This document shows, piece by piece, positions 44,885-54,225 of a stretch of DNA of 63,060 bases (its first letter is position 1; each line of letters begins with the position of its first letter). Under the pieces are notes generated by a model that was given only the letters and a program-made list of their open reading frames with translations, ran no database searches and was not told where the DNA came from. Made by a program: the position numbers and the translations under genes. The stretch comes from Desulfobacteraceae bacterium (GTDB lineage Bacteria > Desulfobacterota > Desulfobacteria > Desulfobacterales > SURF-7): assembly GCA_003599865.1 (NCBI GenBank), contig QZKS01000016.1:1-63060 (forward strand), given 5' to 3'.

Positions 44885-46036
44885 CTATAAATTCTGCCGC
44901 AACAGATCTTTTGCTTCCCCATTTCTAGGATCCAGTTCCAGCACATCTCTCAGCTTTGTTTCCGCCCGGAACATCTGGCCCAGGGACATAAAAATTTTGG
45001 CCAGACTGATTTTGATATCCACATCTTCATTCATCAGGTTTTCGGCCTGTGACAGATAATGAATGGCTTTTTCATGGTCATGGAGTCTTTCATATATATG
45101 GCCGATTTTCAAAATTAAATCGTGCCGGCTCGGCACCTGGTCAACAATGAATGCCAACAGATCCGCAGCATATTTATACATCTCATTTTCCATGCAGAAA
45201 CCGGCAATGTCTTCCCGCAGCGTCAAGGGATCATCGGTAAGATTAATGACCTTTTTAAAAACATTGATGGCCTTGTCTTTCATATTCTTTTGAACCAGTA
45301 TTTTACCGAAACTGACACCGCGTGAAACATGGCGGGGACTGATATTCATGGCTCTGTCTAAAAACTTGATGGCATTTTCCACATCATTTTTCTGTAAATA
45401 GAGTTCCCCGAGACGATGAAATGCAATTACGTCCAGTTTGTTCATTTTAGCGGCTTTAATATAAAATTTTTCCGCATTCTGAAGATCACCCTTTTTAAAA
45501 TAAAAATATCCCAGTTCACGCGCCGGACGGGAAGAAAAGGTATCGGAAGCCATTGCCTGGTATGCCTCTTCAATGGCACCGTCAATATTTCCCGCTTCTT
45601 CATACTGTATGGCCTGTCGAAGGTGTTTGATCATGGGGGGAGGATTATTCGCTTTTTCCACGATATTGGAAACCCTGTCCCCAAGGGTTTTCACTGTGAG
45701 CGGTTTCAAAAGATAGGAGTCAATATCCGCTTCCGCTGCCTCGGCAACAATCTCACGGTTCGCTTCCGCCGTAATCATGATCACCGGCATATCCCGCAGC
45801 TGCCGGTCCTCCCGGATCAGTTCAAGCAGTTCCACACCCGTCATCACCGGCATGTTCCAGTCCGTAATCAGAATATCCGTTGGTTCCTTTTTCAGGATGT
45901 TCCATGCCTCCCGCCCATTTGCGGCAAATTTAAACTTTTTCCCATAGTCCAGTACTTTCATCATGCCGCGTATGGATTTGGACATATTCTCCATGTCGTC
46001 CACGATCAGCACACTCATATTATAGATATCAATCAT
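44885..46036 (-). CDS. Response regulator with TPR repeats
   Basis: The 383-residue protein has a receiver (about 5-125) with phosphorylation site D59 (ITDWNMPVMTG) and then at least six tetratricopeptide-like helical repeats (about 150-380), each of the 34-residue type, including AIKFLDRAMNISP and AIHYLSQAENLM. It lacks a DNA-binding domain, so it acts through protein contacts. The GAF kinase just downstream is the likely partner. The signal and target are unknown. Confidence 0.85.
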   Translation of the reverse strand: MIDIYNMSVLIVDDMENMSKSIRGMMKVLDYGKKFKFAANGREAWNILKKEPTDILITDWNMPVMTGVELLELIREDRQLRDMPVIMITAEANREIVAEAAEADIDSYLLKPLTVKTLGDRVSNIVEKANNPPPMIKHLRQAIQYEEAGNIDGAIEEAYQAMASDTFSSRPARELGYFYFKKGDLQNAEKFYIKAAKMNKLDVIAFHRLGELYLQKNDVENAIKFLDRAMNISPRHVSRGVSFGKILVQKNMKDKAINVFKKVINLTDDPLTLREDIAGFCMENEMYKYAADLLAFIVDQVPSRHDLILKIGHIYERLHDHEKAIHYLSQAENLMNEDVDIKISLAKIFMSLGQMFRAETKLRDVLELDPRNGEAKDLLRQNL

Positions 46037-46134
46037 TGCTTGTTCTCAACTTTCATCCAATAGGCCATACGTATGCCCTTGGGAGCGAATGGTCAGATCC
46101 TGAAAAACAGCAAATAAACTGACATGCAGGATCC

Positions 46135-46521
46135 TTACTTTTTGGTCAATTCCCATAATTGGGCTTCTATCCCTGATTCCTGCAGCGTTTTTTGTATGTC
46201 TGCGGTCAAGCCGACAGGAAAGGCAATAAAAAAAAGGGCATTGTTCTGTTTCGCGAATTCGGAAAACAATTTCCATCTTTTCAGGGTCTCCCGATCATGG
46301 AGTGTCTGTTTTGTTTCCACTGAAAAAATTCTGAATTGATTGCTTTTTTTAGCCGTAATATCCGGAAAATAAAATTCGTTGGTGGATACTCTTTTGACCT
46401 TTTGCGGCTGATCGAATCCGGCAGCGTTTGCCCTTACCTCATTGTTCTCTTTATCTTCAAGAATTTTAACGGCAAACTCAATGAGTTTCTGCTGTTCTGA
46501 TTTAAAGAATCGTTTAAACAT
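46135..46521 (-). CDS. Small protein with a PD-(D/E)XK-like motif
   Basis: The 128-residue protein has FPDITAKK (D54) followed by VETKQT (E69, K71), the spacing and context of a PD-(D/E)XK nuclease fold, then beta-alpha segments (ALFFIAFPVGL, IEAQLWELTKK). I do not recognise a family. The ATG at 46521 opens with MFKRFFKSEQ; a longer frame is possible from 46557. No methylase or toxin-antitoxin partner lies nearby. The motif could be fortuitous; a metal-binding or structural role is the alternative. Confidence 0.5.
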   Translation of the reverse strand: MFKRFFKSEQQKLIEFAVKILEDKENNEVRANAAGFDQPQKVKRVSTNEFYFPDITAKKSNQFRIFSVETKQTLHDRETLKRWKLFSEFAKQNNALFFIAFPVGLTADIQKTLQESGIEAQLWELTKK

Positions 46522-46713
46522 GTTGATCCTGCAAAAAATAAGAAATTGATGCTGCAAACATAATTAGATGACGGAATGTAACTGGAGTTTTCTTGCCGAA
46601 ATGAAAAGAAAAAATTCTTGCCTGATGAAGACATTCTTAAAATCGTTTGTAGAATAGCAAATTTTTATTTTTGAATCAAACAGTTTATTCTATTTTTTCA
46701 TATGCTGACGGAA

Positions 46714-46747
46714 CGGCAGCCTGTTCAATCGCCGAAACAGGCTGCCG
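46714..46747 (-). terminator. 12-bp hairpin after the TIGR03545 gene
   Basis: CGGCAGCCTGTT (46714-46725) pairs perfectly with AACAGGCTGCCG (46736-46747), loop 10. It lies 43 bases after the TIGR03545-like stop on the minus strand and should end that operon, although the T-run is poor. Confidence 0.55.
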
Positions 46748-46789
46748 ATCATGATTTCCGGAGAAACCCTTGCTTTATATTGATCAGGG

Positions 46790-48526
46790 TTAGAACAATT
46801 TCATATCGCCCAGCAGCCCATCCCCGAATTTGAGGCGTTCGGCAAGCTCCTTGTCCATGAACTGGAAATCGCCGATGCTGGAATCCAGCCCGCTCAACAG
46901 CCCGCCGGTTTTTTCCGTGAGCTGCTGTTTGAGTTTATCCTCAAACACCTTTGCCTGTTTAGTAACCGCATTCTTCACCGCATTTCCCATGACCTTGTCA
47001 ATATCCGATTCCACTTTCACATCATTTTTCTCCAGCGTGCCGGTCAGTCCGGCCTTGATTTGAAATTGGGAGATTCCAGCCAGGGCATCCCTGATGGCAG
47101 AGCGGAGCAGATCGTTTTCTCCGGTGTCCCCGGTGCTGAAGACAACGGAATCCAAACGGGAAACCACCTTGGATTCAATCTGTTGATTCCGGATCTGAAG
47201 GTCGAGCGAAATATCCGCGGACGCATTTTTCAGGGTAATCGGAAAACCGGAATCTTTGGAGAGAACCGCATCCGATATCCGATATCCGGTGAAGCGGCCG
47301 GATACCGTATCCACAGCCTGGTTGACGGCCGTTCGATCCAGGCTTCCCTGAAAGCTGACCTCGTTGATCATTTTCAATTTCCGACCGGAAAACAGGAAAC
47401 TGACCGGTTTCCCATAAATCGTCTGATCCGAGGCAATGTCACGTATCTCCCCCTTGAGATCGCCGACGTCCAGCAAGAGGGAAACCCGTGCGATACGCGC
47501 AAGGAAATCCGGGATGGGCTCATATTCCCTGAATTTGATATCAATACCTTTTCCGCGGACAGGGGCTGCTTCCTCCACCTTTTCCGGACCGGCATTTGAT
47601 TTTGTCAGATACGGCCTGGCCTTTTCATACAGGGAAATCCCCTTGGAAATCCATTCCCCATACTGCGGGCCGAACAGGAGCAGGGCCATATTGCCGAGTC
47701 CCTGGGAGGAAAGAGAATATTTTTCCTTCAACCGCTGAAAGTCTTCCATGGGCAGATCCTTCAAGCGCACAAGACGGTTTTGATATTCCGCGACCTTCCC
47801 CTGCAGGTCTCCTTTTACATTTTTCAACTGGTTGATATCATTTTCAATATCTTTTTTAACAGCGCTCACCTCATTGGCGGCCCCGAAAAGACTCCCCAGG
47901 GACTTGCTTCCCTTCAGGTTTTTGATCCGGTCCTGATATCCGGCAAGCTTCTGCTTATCCGGCAGGGTTTTCAGAAGGGCTTCATATTTTTCCCGCTCCG
48001 CCTTGATATCCGACCGGAACCGCTCCACCTCCTCAACGGTTTTCAGTTTCTCCTGCTTCAGGATATCATCCACACTGCTCACGCTTAGCTTGGGAAGTTC
48101 AATCAGACGGCCTTCCTTCTTATCCTTATCTTTTTCAGGCTTCTTCGGTTCCGGTCTGTCGGGCAGCCGCCCGGAAACCTTTCGCGGCGTATCCAGGCGA
48201 ACTCCGTCGACCAGCATTTCATCACTCACGATTTTCCGCTGCAGCAGATAGGCTGTTTCCAGAGACACATGAATGTGATCTATTTCAACAATATTTCTCA
48301 TCAGTTCGTCCGGATTGGTGACCTGCAATCCCGTCAGATCAAGGCCTAATGGGAACAACGAGATATCGGCATCCGCCAGTTCGACCTTTGCACCAACGGC
48401 CCGGCTGCCGCCTGCCTCAATCCCTTTTTTGACAAGCATGTCGGCAAATACAAACCAAAACAGGGCAATCAGCCCGACCACAACAATGAATATCAATAAG
48501 CCCGGCAGTCTGATCCATTTTTTCAT
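46790..48526 (-). CDS. TIGR03545-family membrane-anchored protein
   Basis: The 578-residue protein has one N-terminal helix (about 6-27) and a large body with long charged coiled-coil segments (about 140-290) and AsmA-like strand-rich regions (ISDADL-like repeats). A lysine/glutamate stretch (EPKKPEKDKDKKEG) sits near 115. I recall this family as paired with TIGR03546, as here, with no assigned function. The start at 48526 overlaps the partner stop (ATGA) and opens with a standard basic-hydrophobic end; a longer frame 46 codons upstream lies within the partner gene. An envelope role is inferred from topology. Confidence 0.75.
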   Translation of the reverse strand: MKKWIRLPGLLIFIVVVGLIALFWFVFADMLVKKGIEAGGSRAVGAKVELADADISLFPLGLDLTGLQVTNPDELMRNIVEIDHIHVSLETAYLLQRKIVSDEMLVDGVRLDTPRKVSGRLPDRPEPKKPEKDKDKKEGRLIELPKLSVSSVDDILKQEKLKTVEEVERFRSDIKAEREKYEALLKTLPDKQKLAGYQDRIKNLKGSKSLGSLFGAANEVSAVKKDIENDINQLKNVKGDLQGKVAEYQNRLVRLKDLPMEDFQRLKEKYSLSSQGLGNMALLLFGPQYGEWISKGISLYEKARPYLTKSNAGPEKVEEAAPVRGKGIDIKFREYEPIPDFLARIARVSLLLDVGDLKGEIRDIASDQTIYGKPVSFLFSGRKLKMINEVSFQGSLDRTAVNQAVDTVSGRFTGYRISDAVLSKDSGFPITLKNASADISLDLQIRNQQIESKVVSRLDSVVFSTGDTGENDLLRSAIRDALAGISQFQIKAGLTGTLEKNDVKVESDIDKVMGNAVKNAVTKQAKVFEDKLKQQLTEKTGGLLSGLDSSIGDFQFMDKELAERLKFGDGLLGDMKLF

Positions 48527-49038
48527 GATGCACCTCCGGAAACCGTCTGATACACCTGGAACAACTTGCTGGCTTTCAGCAATTTCATCAGTCTTGTTTT
48601 CTCCACCCATGACAGAAAGGTTTCCCGATACCGCTTTACCAGATAATTGGACAGGAAAAAGCATGGTACAAACATCACCATGGAAAAAATCAAACCGCCC
48701 ATGACGATGGTATTGTTGAACCGCGCGAGGTGAAAAACAGGATTATTATACAGGCCGGTCCATAACCCTTCCCATGATTTTTCCGTTAGTGCCGCCATTC
48801 CGATCTGATGCAGGACCGGATCTATAATATATCCGATTCCGGCGATCAATGGCCAGGCCAATAGAAATGTTGCAATATTCACCCGCAGTATGAACACCAG
48901 AAACAGCACAATCAGATTATGCAGGCTGTACAAGGGGGTTATACCTATGATCAGGGCAAAACAGACAGCCAGACTGATCTGTCTGGGTTCGGTCTCAGAG
49001 TTTAAAATCTTTAAAAACTCCGCAATCAGGTTCAACAT
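48523..49038 (-). CDS. TIGR03546-family (DUF2062-like) membrane protein
   Basis: The 171-residue protein has three membrane helices (about 22-45, 48-75, 105-130) and the short motif PRQISLAVCFALIIG near the start, typical of the DUF2062-like family. It is the first gene of the two-gene operon with the TIGR03545-like gene and overlaps it by 4 bases. The function is unknown; the pair probably forms an inner-membrane complex. The divergent korA gene starts 225 bases upstream. Confidence 0.75.
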   Translation of the reverse strand: MLNLIAEFLKILNSETEPRQISLAVCFALIIGITPLYSLHNLIVLFLVFILRVNIATFLLAWPLIAGIGYIIDPVLHQIGMAALTEKSWEGLWTGLYNNPVFHLARFNNTIVMGGLIFSMVMFVPCFFLSNYLVKRYRETFLSWVEKTRLMKLLKASKLFQVYQTVSGGAS

Positions 49039-49262
49039 GATTCCTCCTCAATGATTTTTTCAGTTCTGGAAGGGATGGGGCTTCATCCATTTGATCCGGA
49101 CGATATTGACGAAACAGTTTAGTGCAAATCAAAACCCGCGTCAAATCAAATTCCAATATTGTATTGACAGAAAACCATCTTTTCCCCATACTGCGTCTTA
49201 TCCATTCCTTAAAGATGGCCGCAGCAGATCGCAACGTTTTTTTTGTCTTCAACGAGGCCCCC

Positions 49263-50384
49263 ATGGCAATATCCTTTCTGGAAGGAAATGAAGTAATTGC
49301 GAGAGCCGCATTGGCTGCGGGCTGTAATTTTTTTGCCGGATACCCGATCACTCCTGCCACAACCATTTTCAACACCATGCTGAAACTGCTTCCACCTTCC
49401 GGCGGCATCTGCATGCAGGGAGAAGATGAAATCGCATCCATCGGATTCTGTCTCGGGGCTTCCATGGCCGGAATGAAAGCCATGACCGCCACCTCAGGAC
49501 CCGGCATCAGTCTTTACAGCGAACAGATCTCATTTGCCATCGGGAGTGAAATCCCCATCGTGATTGTGGATGTTCAGCGCCTGGGACCATCCACCGGGTC
49601 CGCCACCCTGGGAGCCGACGGCGATATTCAGTTTCTCCGATGGGGAAACAGCGGTGGAATGCCCGTCATCACCCTGTGTCCGGCGGATATCACCGATTGC
49701 TTCCTGTTGACCATCCATGCCTTTAATCTGGCGGAAGAATTCCGCTGCCCTGTTTTTATTGCCGCCAACAAAGAGATCGGGATGACGCGGGAAAGCATTG
49801 ACTTCCAGTCACTGACCATTCCGGAAATCAAAACCCGCAGACCGGCAATCCGCACAGCGGATTTTCAGCCGTTTGCCGTGTCTTCAGAGAAAATGGTCCC
49901 TGATTTTCTCCCCATCGGCGATATCATCCCGGTACGGCAGACCTCTTCCACCCATGGGCCGGACGGATATATCACCAATGATCCAAAAACCATCGAATCC
50001 AATCGAATCCGCCTGGTAAAAAAACTCGAAACCGTCGCTTCCGCTCACTGCTATTATGAAGCCCGCCCGGAACAGGATGCAGACACACTGCTGATAGCTT
50101 ACGGCGTCACGGCAAGAGCCGCAAGACAGGCCCAACAGGAGGCCAAACAATCCGGAAAACCGTTTTCCCTGCTGATTCTCAAAACCCTCTGGCCGGTCCC
50201 GGAAGATCTGATCCGGAAACACGCCCAAGGTGTGAAACGGGTCATTGTCATGGAGATGAACCTGGGACAATATATCCGGGAAGTGGAACGTATCCTGCCC
50301 GGTATCACCGTCCTTTTTTTCGGACAGATGAACGGCCGCCTGATTACGCCAACACAGATCCGGGAGTTTCTGGACCATGGATAG
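49263..50384 (+). CDS. korA: 2-oxoacid:ferredoxin oxidoreductase, alpha subunit (KorA)
   Basis: The 373-residue subunit has the pyrimidine-binding domain opening AGCNFFAGYPITPATTI, with MQGEDEIASIGFCLGAS and TATSGPGISL, and a C-terminal domain II with AYGVTARAAR. It takes 2-oxoglutarate or a similar 2-oxoacid with CoA, and reduces ferredoxin, in partnership with the beta-gamma subunit. A longer frame starts at 49122, but the ATG at 49263 opens the domain as in relatives. It overlaps korB by 8 bases. No ferredoxin subunit (KorD) is near, so a separate ferredoxin must supply electrons. Confidence 0.9.
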   Translation: MAISFLEGNEVIARAALAAGCNFFAGYPITPATTIFNTMLKLLPPSGGICMQGEDEIASIGFCLGASMAGMKAMTATSGPGISLYSEQISFAIGSEIPIVIVDVQRLGPSTGSATLGADGDIQFLRWGNSGGMPVITLCPADITDCFLLTIHAFNLAEEFRCPVFIAANKEIGMTRESIDFQSLTIPEIKTRRPAIRTADFQPFAVSSEKMVPDFLPIGDIIPVRQTSSTHGPDGYITNDPKTIESNRIRLVKKLETVASAHCYYEARPEQDADTLLIAYGVTARAARQAQQEAKQSGKPFSLLILKTLWPVPEDLIRKHAQGVKRVIVMEMNLGQYIREVERILPGITVLFFGQMNGRLITPTQIREFLDHG

Positions 50385-51669
50385 CCTTCTCAACCAAAAC
50401 CGGCCGCCGGCTTTCTGCCCCGGCTGCACCCATGAAAAAATCGTCCGGACCCTGGACCGGACTTTCCAAAACATGGGGCTTTCCGGAAACCGGATCAGCA
50501 TTGTCAGCGATATCGGATGTTCCGGGCTGTTTGACACCTTTTTTCACACCCATGCCTTTCACGGACTCCACGGCCGGGCACTGACCTATGCCGCCGGGAT
50601 CAAAATGGCCCGTCCGGAGTTGACGGTCATTGCCGTCATGGGTGACGGCGGGATGGGAATCGGCGGCGCCCACCTTCTGGCTGCCTGCCGGAGAAACCTG
50701 GATATCACCCTCCTGATCCTGAACAACTTCAATTTCGGCATGACCGGCGGACAGTTCTCCGCCACCACCCCTTCGGATGCGGTTGTGGGTTCCGGTTTTC
50801 TGAACCGGCTCGAAACCCCCATGGATATCTGCGCGGTTGCCCGGGCAGCCGGTGCACCATATGCCGTTCAATGCTCCGGCTATCAGCCGGATCTGGATCG
50901 GGAACTGGAAAAAGCCATCCGGTTTCCCGGTTTTTCCATCGTGGATATCTGCGGGATCTGCACCGGACGGTATGTCCGGAAAAATCGGCTCACTCCGGAG
51001 AGGATTGACGAGATCGTCAAGCCATCGACCCCGGAATATGCCGGCACCCTATCCGACGCCCCCCGAAAAGAATATTCCCATCATTATCAAGAGCTGTCCC
51101 GGAATCTTCTCCCGGCAGAAGAACCGATCGGGATATCTCCGATGTTTGCGCCGATCCGGAATACCCGGCAGGAGATCGTCATTCTGGGAAGCGCGGGCCA
51201 GAGGATCCTGACCGCCGGTGAAATCCTCTGTCTGGCCGGAATCACCTCCGGACTTCATGCCACCCAGAAAAATGAATACAACATCACGGTGCTGACCGGT
51301 CCATCCATCAGTGAACTGATCCTGTCGCCGGACAATATCGATTATACCGGAATTGAGAATCCTTCCGTCATCATCGCCCTGGCTCCCGAAGGCGTAGAAC
51401 GCCGTCAAACATTGTTCCAAAACGCCACGCCGGATACCATCATTATCCATGAACGGAATCTGGCCATTCCTCCTCATCAGGCAACCGCCATCCCCATGGA
51501 TTGTAAAGGAAAAGGAATCAAACAGCAGGACCGGGCCCTGGCCGCCCTCGGCGTCCTGGCAGGAATGAACCGGGTAATCAGCATGGAAATGCTCCAAAAA
51601 GCCATTGAACTCCGATTCACGGAACCGATTCGCACAAAATCGATTCACCTGATCCGGGATATGGTGTAA
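50377..51669 (+). CDS. korB: 2-oxoacid:ferredoxin oxidoreductase, fused beta and gamma subunits
   Basis: The 430-residue protein has a beta subunit (about 1-240) with FCPGCTHEK and the TPP/metal-binding GDGGMGIGGAHLL...NNFNFGMTGGQ, then a gamma domain (about 265-425) with VILGSAGQRILTAGEILCLAG. The two are normally separate genes, so this is a beta-gamma fusion. The beta CPGC plus later cysteines could bind a cluster. With the alpha subunit it forms the working enzyme. The DMT transporter starts 10 bases downstream and may share the transcript. Confidence 0.88.
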   Translation: MDSLLNQNRPPAFCPGCTHEKIVRTLDRTFQNMGLSGNRISIVSDIGCSGLFDTFFHTHAFHGLHGRALTYAAGIKMARPELTVIAVMGDGGMGIGGAHLLAACRRNLDITLLILNNFNFGMTGGQFSATTPSDAVVGSGFLNRLETPMDICAVARAAGAPYAVQCSGYQPDLDRELEKAIRFPGFSIVDICGICTGRYVRKNRLTPERIDEIVKPSTPEYAGTLSDAPRKEYSHHYQELSRNLLPAEEPIGISPMFAPIRNTRQEIVILGSAGQRILTAGEILCLAGITSGLHATQKNEYNITVLTGPSISELILSPDNIDYTGIENPSVIIALAPEGVERRQTLFQNATPDTIIIHERNLAIPPHQATAIPMDCKGKGIKQQDRALAALGVLAGMNRVISMEMLQKAIELRFTEPIRTKSIHLIRDMV

Positions 51670-51678
51670 CCTAACGCC

Positions 51679-52578
51679 ATGATCATTTTCATGAAATTGC
51701 TGATAACCGCTTTTTTCTGGGGCGGAACCTTTGTTGCCGGAAGAATTCTGGCCGGTCACATCGGACCGTTTTCTGCTGCCTTTCTCCGGTTTGTGGTGGC
51801 TTCCGGCGTATTGCTGCTCATCATGCGGAATGTGGAAGGAAAATTCCCCCGCATCCGGCCCCGACAGATCTTTTCCGTCATTTTGCTGGGTCTCACCGGT
51901 ATTTTTCTTTACAATGTCTGTTTTTTTTATGGCCTGAAAATCATCCCTGCCGGAAGGGCTGCCCTGATTATCGCAACCAACCCGATTGCCATTTCCCTGT
52001 TCTCCGCATTGCTGTTTCAGGAAAAATTGACCCCTCTGAAAATCATCGGCATTCTGCTTTCCACAACCGGAGCCGTTATCGTGATCTCCAAAGGAAACCT
52101 GAGTACGGTTTTTTCGCATGGCCTGGGATGGGGAGAGGTTTTTATTTTCGGATGTGTCTTAAGCTGGACCGCTTTTTCACTGATCGGAAAAACCGTTATC
52201 ACCCACCTGTCTCCTCTGGTCACGATCACCTATGCATCGGTGGCCGGCATGGCCTGCCTTTTCATACCTGCGTTAACCGAAGGCATGATCCACAGCATCC
52301 CGTCGTTCACAGTCCTGGACTGGTTCTGTATTGTGTATCTCGGACTCTTTGGAACGGCTGTAGGATTTGTCTGGTATTATCAGGGAATCAAACAGGTCGG
52401 GCCCATCACCGCCGGCCAGTTTATCAACTTTGTACCGGTCAGTGCGGTGCTGCTGGCTTTCCTGATCCTGGATGAGCCCGTGACATTATCCCTGCTGATC
52501 GGTGCCGGATTTATCATTTCCGGAGTGTATCTGATGAATGCCGCCGTTTCACTGCGCAATTTTCGTAACCGGATGTAA
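51679..52578 (+). CDS. EamA/DMT-family transporter
   Basis: The 299-residue protein has ten membrane helices arranged as two EamA repeats (about 8-140 and 155-290), with the family landmarks FWGGTFVAGR and YYQGIKQVGP. Members export amino acids, metabolites or sugars in the inner membrane. The substrate is not visible. It is 10 bases from the korB stop and probably co-transcribed, hinting at export of a related metabolite, but the hint is weak. Confidence 0.85.
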   Translation: MIIFMKLLITAFFWGGTFVAGRILAGHIGPFSAAFLRFVVASGVLLLIMRNVEGKFPRIRPRQIFSVILLGLTGIFLYNVCFFYGLKIIPAGRAALIIATNPIAISLFSALLFQEKLTPLKIIGILLSTTGAVIVISKGNLSTVFSHGLGWGEVFIFGCVLSWTAFSLIGKTVITHLSPLVTITYASVAGMACLFIPALTEGMIHSIPSFTVLDWFCIVYLGLFGTAVGFVWYYQGIKQVGPITAGQFINFVPVSAVLLAFLILDEPVTLSLLIGAGFIISGVYLMNAAVSLRNFRNRM

Positions 52579-52653
52579 CCATCCCGTACCTCAAACGGTA
52601 ACGCCATTGCTTTAAAAATAAAAAAAATAAATATATTTCAGAATGTTGCTATT

Positions 52654-52669
52654 TGGCACACGCCTTGCT
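52654..52669 (+). promoter_or_regulatory. Strong sigma-54 promoter before the GT2 glycosyltransferase
   Basis: TGGCACACGCCTTGCT matches the RpoN consensus at all of TGGCAC and TTGCT with exact -24/-12 spacing. It is the best sigma-54 site in the window. Transcription would begin near 52681, 48 bases before the ATG at 52729. An AT-rich block (52608-52640) lies just upstream. Confidence 0.8.
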
Positions 52670-52728
52670 GTTATCTTCAGCATGTTTTTGTTTTTACAGT
52701 TTCAAATCTATCCTAAAAGGATTTTTCT

Positions 52729-54090
52729 ATGTTCAAGACATATATCAATAAAGCCGTTCTGACGTTTGGTATGATTATCGCCATCGCCGGTTTCCTGGCC
52801 GTGACCACAGACATTCCCAGCCATTGGCTTGTTTTGGAAAACAGCTCGGCCGGCAAGGTGCTCTTTGCTTTTTCCCTGATCTTTTTCATCTTTCATCTGG
52901 CTGTTTTTATCTGGCGTATCGTGCTTTTTCTTCAATACAAACCGGCCCCGGTTTGTCCGGATCATGAGCTTCCTTCATGCTGCGTCATTGTGCCGGCCTA
53001 CAATGAAGGCCGCCAGGTATTCGATACCATCGAAAGCATTGTCCGAAGCAACTATCCCGCAGATAAAATGTCCATTATCGGCGTTGACGACGGCAGCGCG
53101 GACAACACCTGGTTTTGGCTGAAAAAGGCGGAGGCCGCATACCCCGGACAGATTCAACTGTTCCGACAGCCGGTCAACCGCGGCAAACGACATGCCTTGT
53201 ACCGGGGTTTTGTCCACGGTAAGGCCGAGGTTTTCGTAACCATTGACAGCGACTCCAATGTAACCCCCGATACCCTTCGTCATCTGGTCAGCCCCTTTGT
53301 TCGCGACGCCCGCGTGGGAGCCGTAGCCGGCAATGTCCGGATCCTGAACCGAAAAGACGGCATCATCCCGAAAATGCTGGAAGTCGCTTTTGCATTCAGC
53401 TTCGATTTTCTCCGGGCCGGCCAGAGCGTCATCAACAGCGTCTTATGCACCCCGGGTGCCCTTTCCGCCTACCGCCGGGATATCGTTCTCAACGTTCTTT
53501 CCGAATGGGTAGACCAGAAATTTTGTGGGCGGGCGGCAAATATCGGCGAAGATCGCGCCATGACCAACCTGATCCTTAAAAACGGGTATCATGTCCGCTA
53601 TCAAAAAGAAGCCATTGTGTATACCACCTCCCCCACAACGACTCCCAAATTGTGGAAGATGCTGCTGCGATGGGCCAGAAGCAACGTCCGTGAAACACTC
53701 GTGATCAGCCGGTTTGCCTTTGGCAGATTCCGAAAGGATGGCGCCGTGGGATTAAGAATCAATGTCCTTGTCGGCCTGATGAACATGACCGTCGGCCAGT
53801 TGATGCGTCTTTTCGGCGTCATCGCCATGATATGCATACCGATGGTGGTTGCACCGAAACTGATCGTCGGCGCTGCCGTTGCCGCCTGTGCTCCGGGCCT
53901 TTTCTATGCGGTTCGATACCGGAGCGAACAAGGGATATGGGCGATTCCCTACAGCTATTTCTGGATGGGCTGTCTGACGTGGATCAGCCTGTATGCGCTG
54001 CTGACGCCCCATAAGAACGGATGGATGACCCGGGACATCGATGCGCCTGTGTTGCCTGGTCGCCCGGCGCTGCCAATACCCCTAAACTGA
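52729..54090 (+). CDS. Processive GT2 glycosyltransferase (hyaluronan/cellulose synthase-like)
   Basis: The 453-residue membrane enzyme has two N-terminal helices (about 12-30 and 45-68), a GT-A catalytic domain with VDDGSADNT, DSDSN, GEDRAMTN and a RWARS motif equivalent to Q/RxxRW, and three or four C-terminal helices. This set is typical of processive synthases that push a polysaccharide through the inner membrane. The polymer is unknown; no cellulose synthase PilZ domain or partner is present. The sigma-54 promoter implies regulated output. Confidence 0.88.
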   Translation: MFKTYINKAVLTFGMIIAIAGFLAVTTDIPSHWLVLENSSAGKVLFAFSLIFFIFHLAVFIWRIVLFLQYKPAPVCPDHELPSCCVIVPAYNEGRQVFDTIESIVRSNYPADKMSIIGVDDGSADNTWFWLKKAEAAYPGQIQLFRQPVNRGKRHALYRGFVHGKAEVFVTIDSDSNVTPDTLRHLVSPFVRDARVGAVAGNVRILNRKDGIIPKMLEVAFAFSFDFLRAGQSVINSVLCTPGALSAYRRDIVLNVLSEWVDQKFCGRAANIGEDRAMTNLILKNGYHVRYQKEAIVYTTSPTTTPKLWKMLLRWARSNVRETLVISRFAFGRFRKDGAVGLRINVLVGLMNMTVGQLMRLFGVIAMICIPMVVAPKLIVGAAVAACAPGLFYAVRYRSEQGIWAIPYSYFWMGCLTWISLYALLTPHKNGWMTRDIDAPVLPGRPALPIPLN

Positions 54091-54225
54091 CTCCCCTGTC
54101 CTGGTGAATACAAAACATCGGTGGCTGGACAACCGGACAACCTCTCCGCTTGACACATACCCTTCTTCTACATATAGTCTTTTCCTGAAAAAGCAATATT
54201 TTAACAAGGTGGACCCCGTAAGCTA

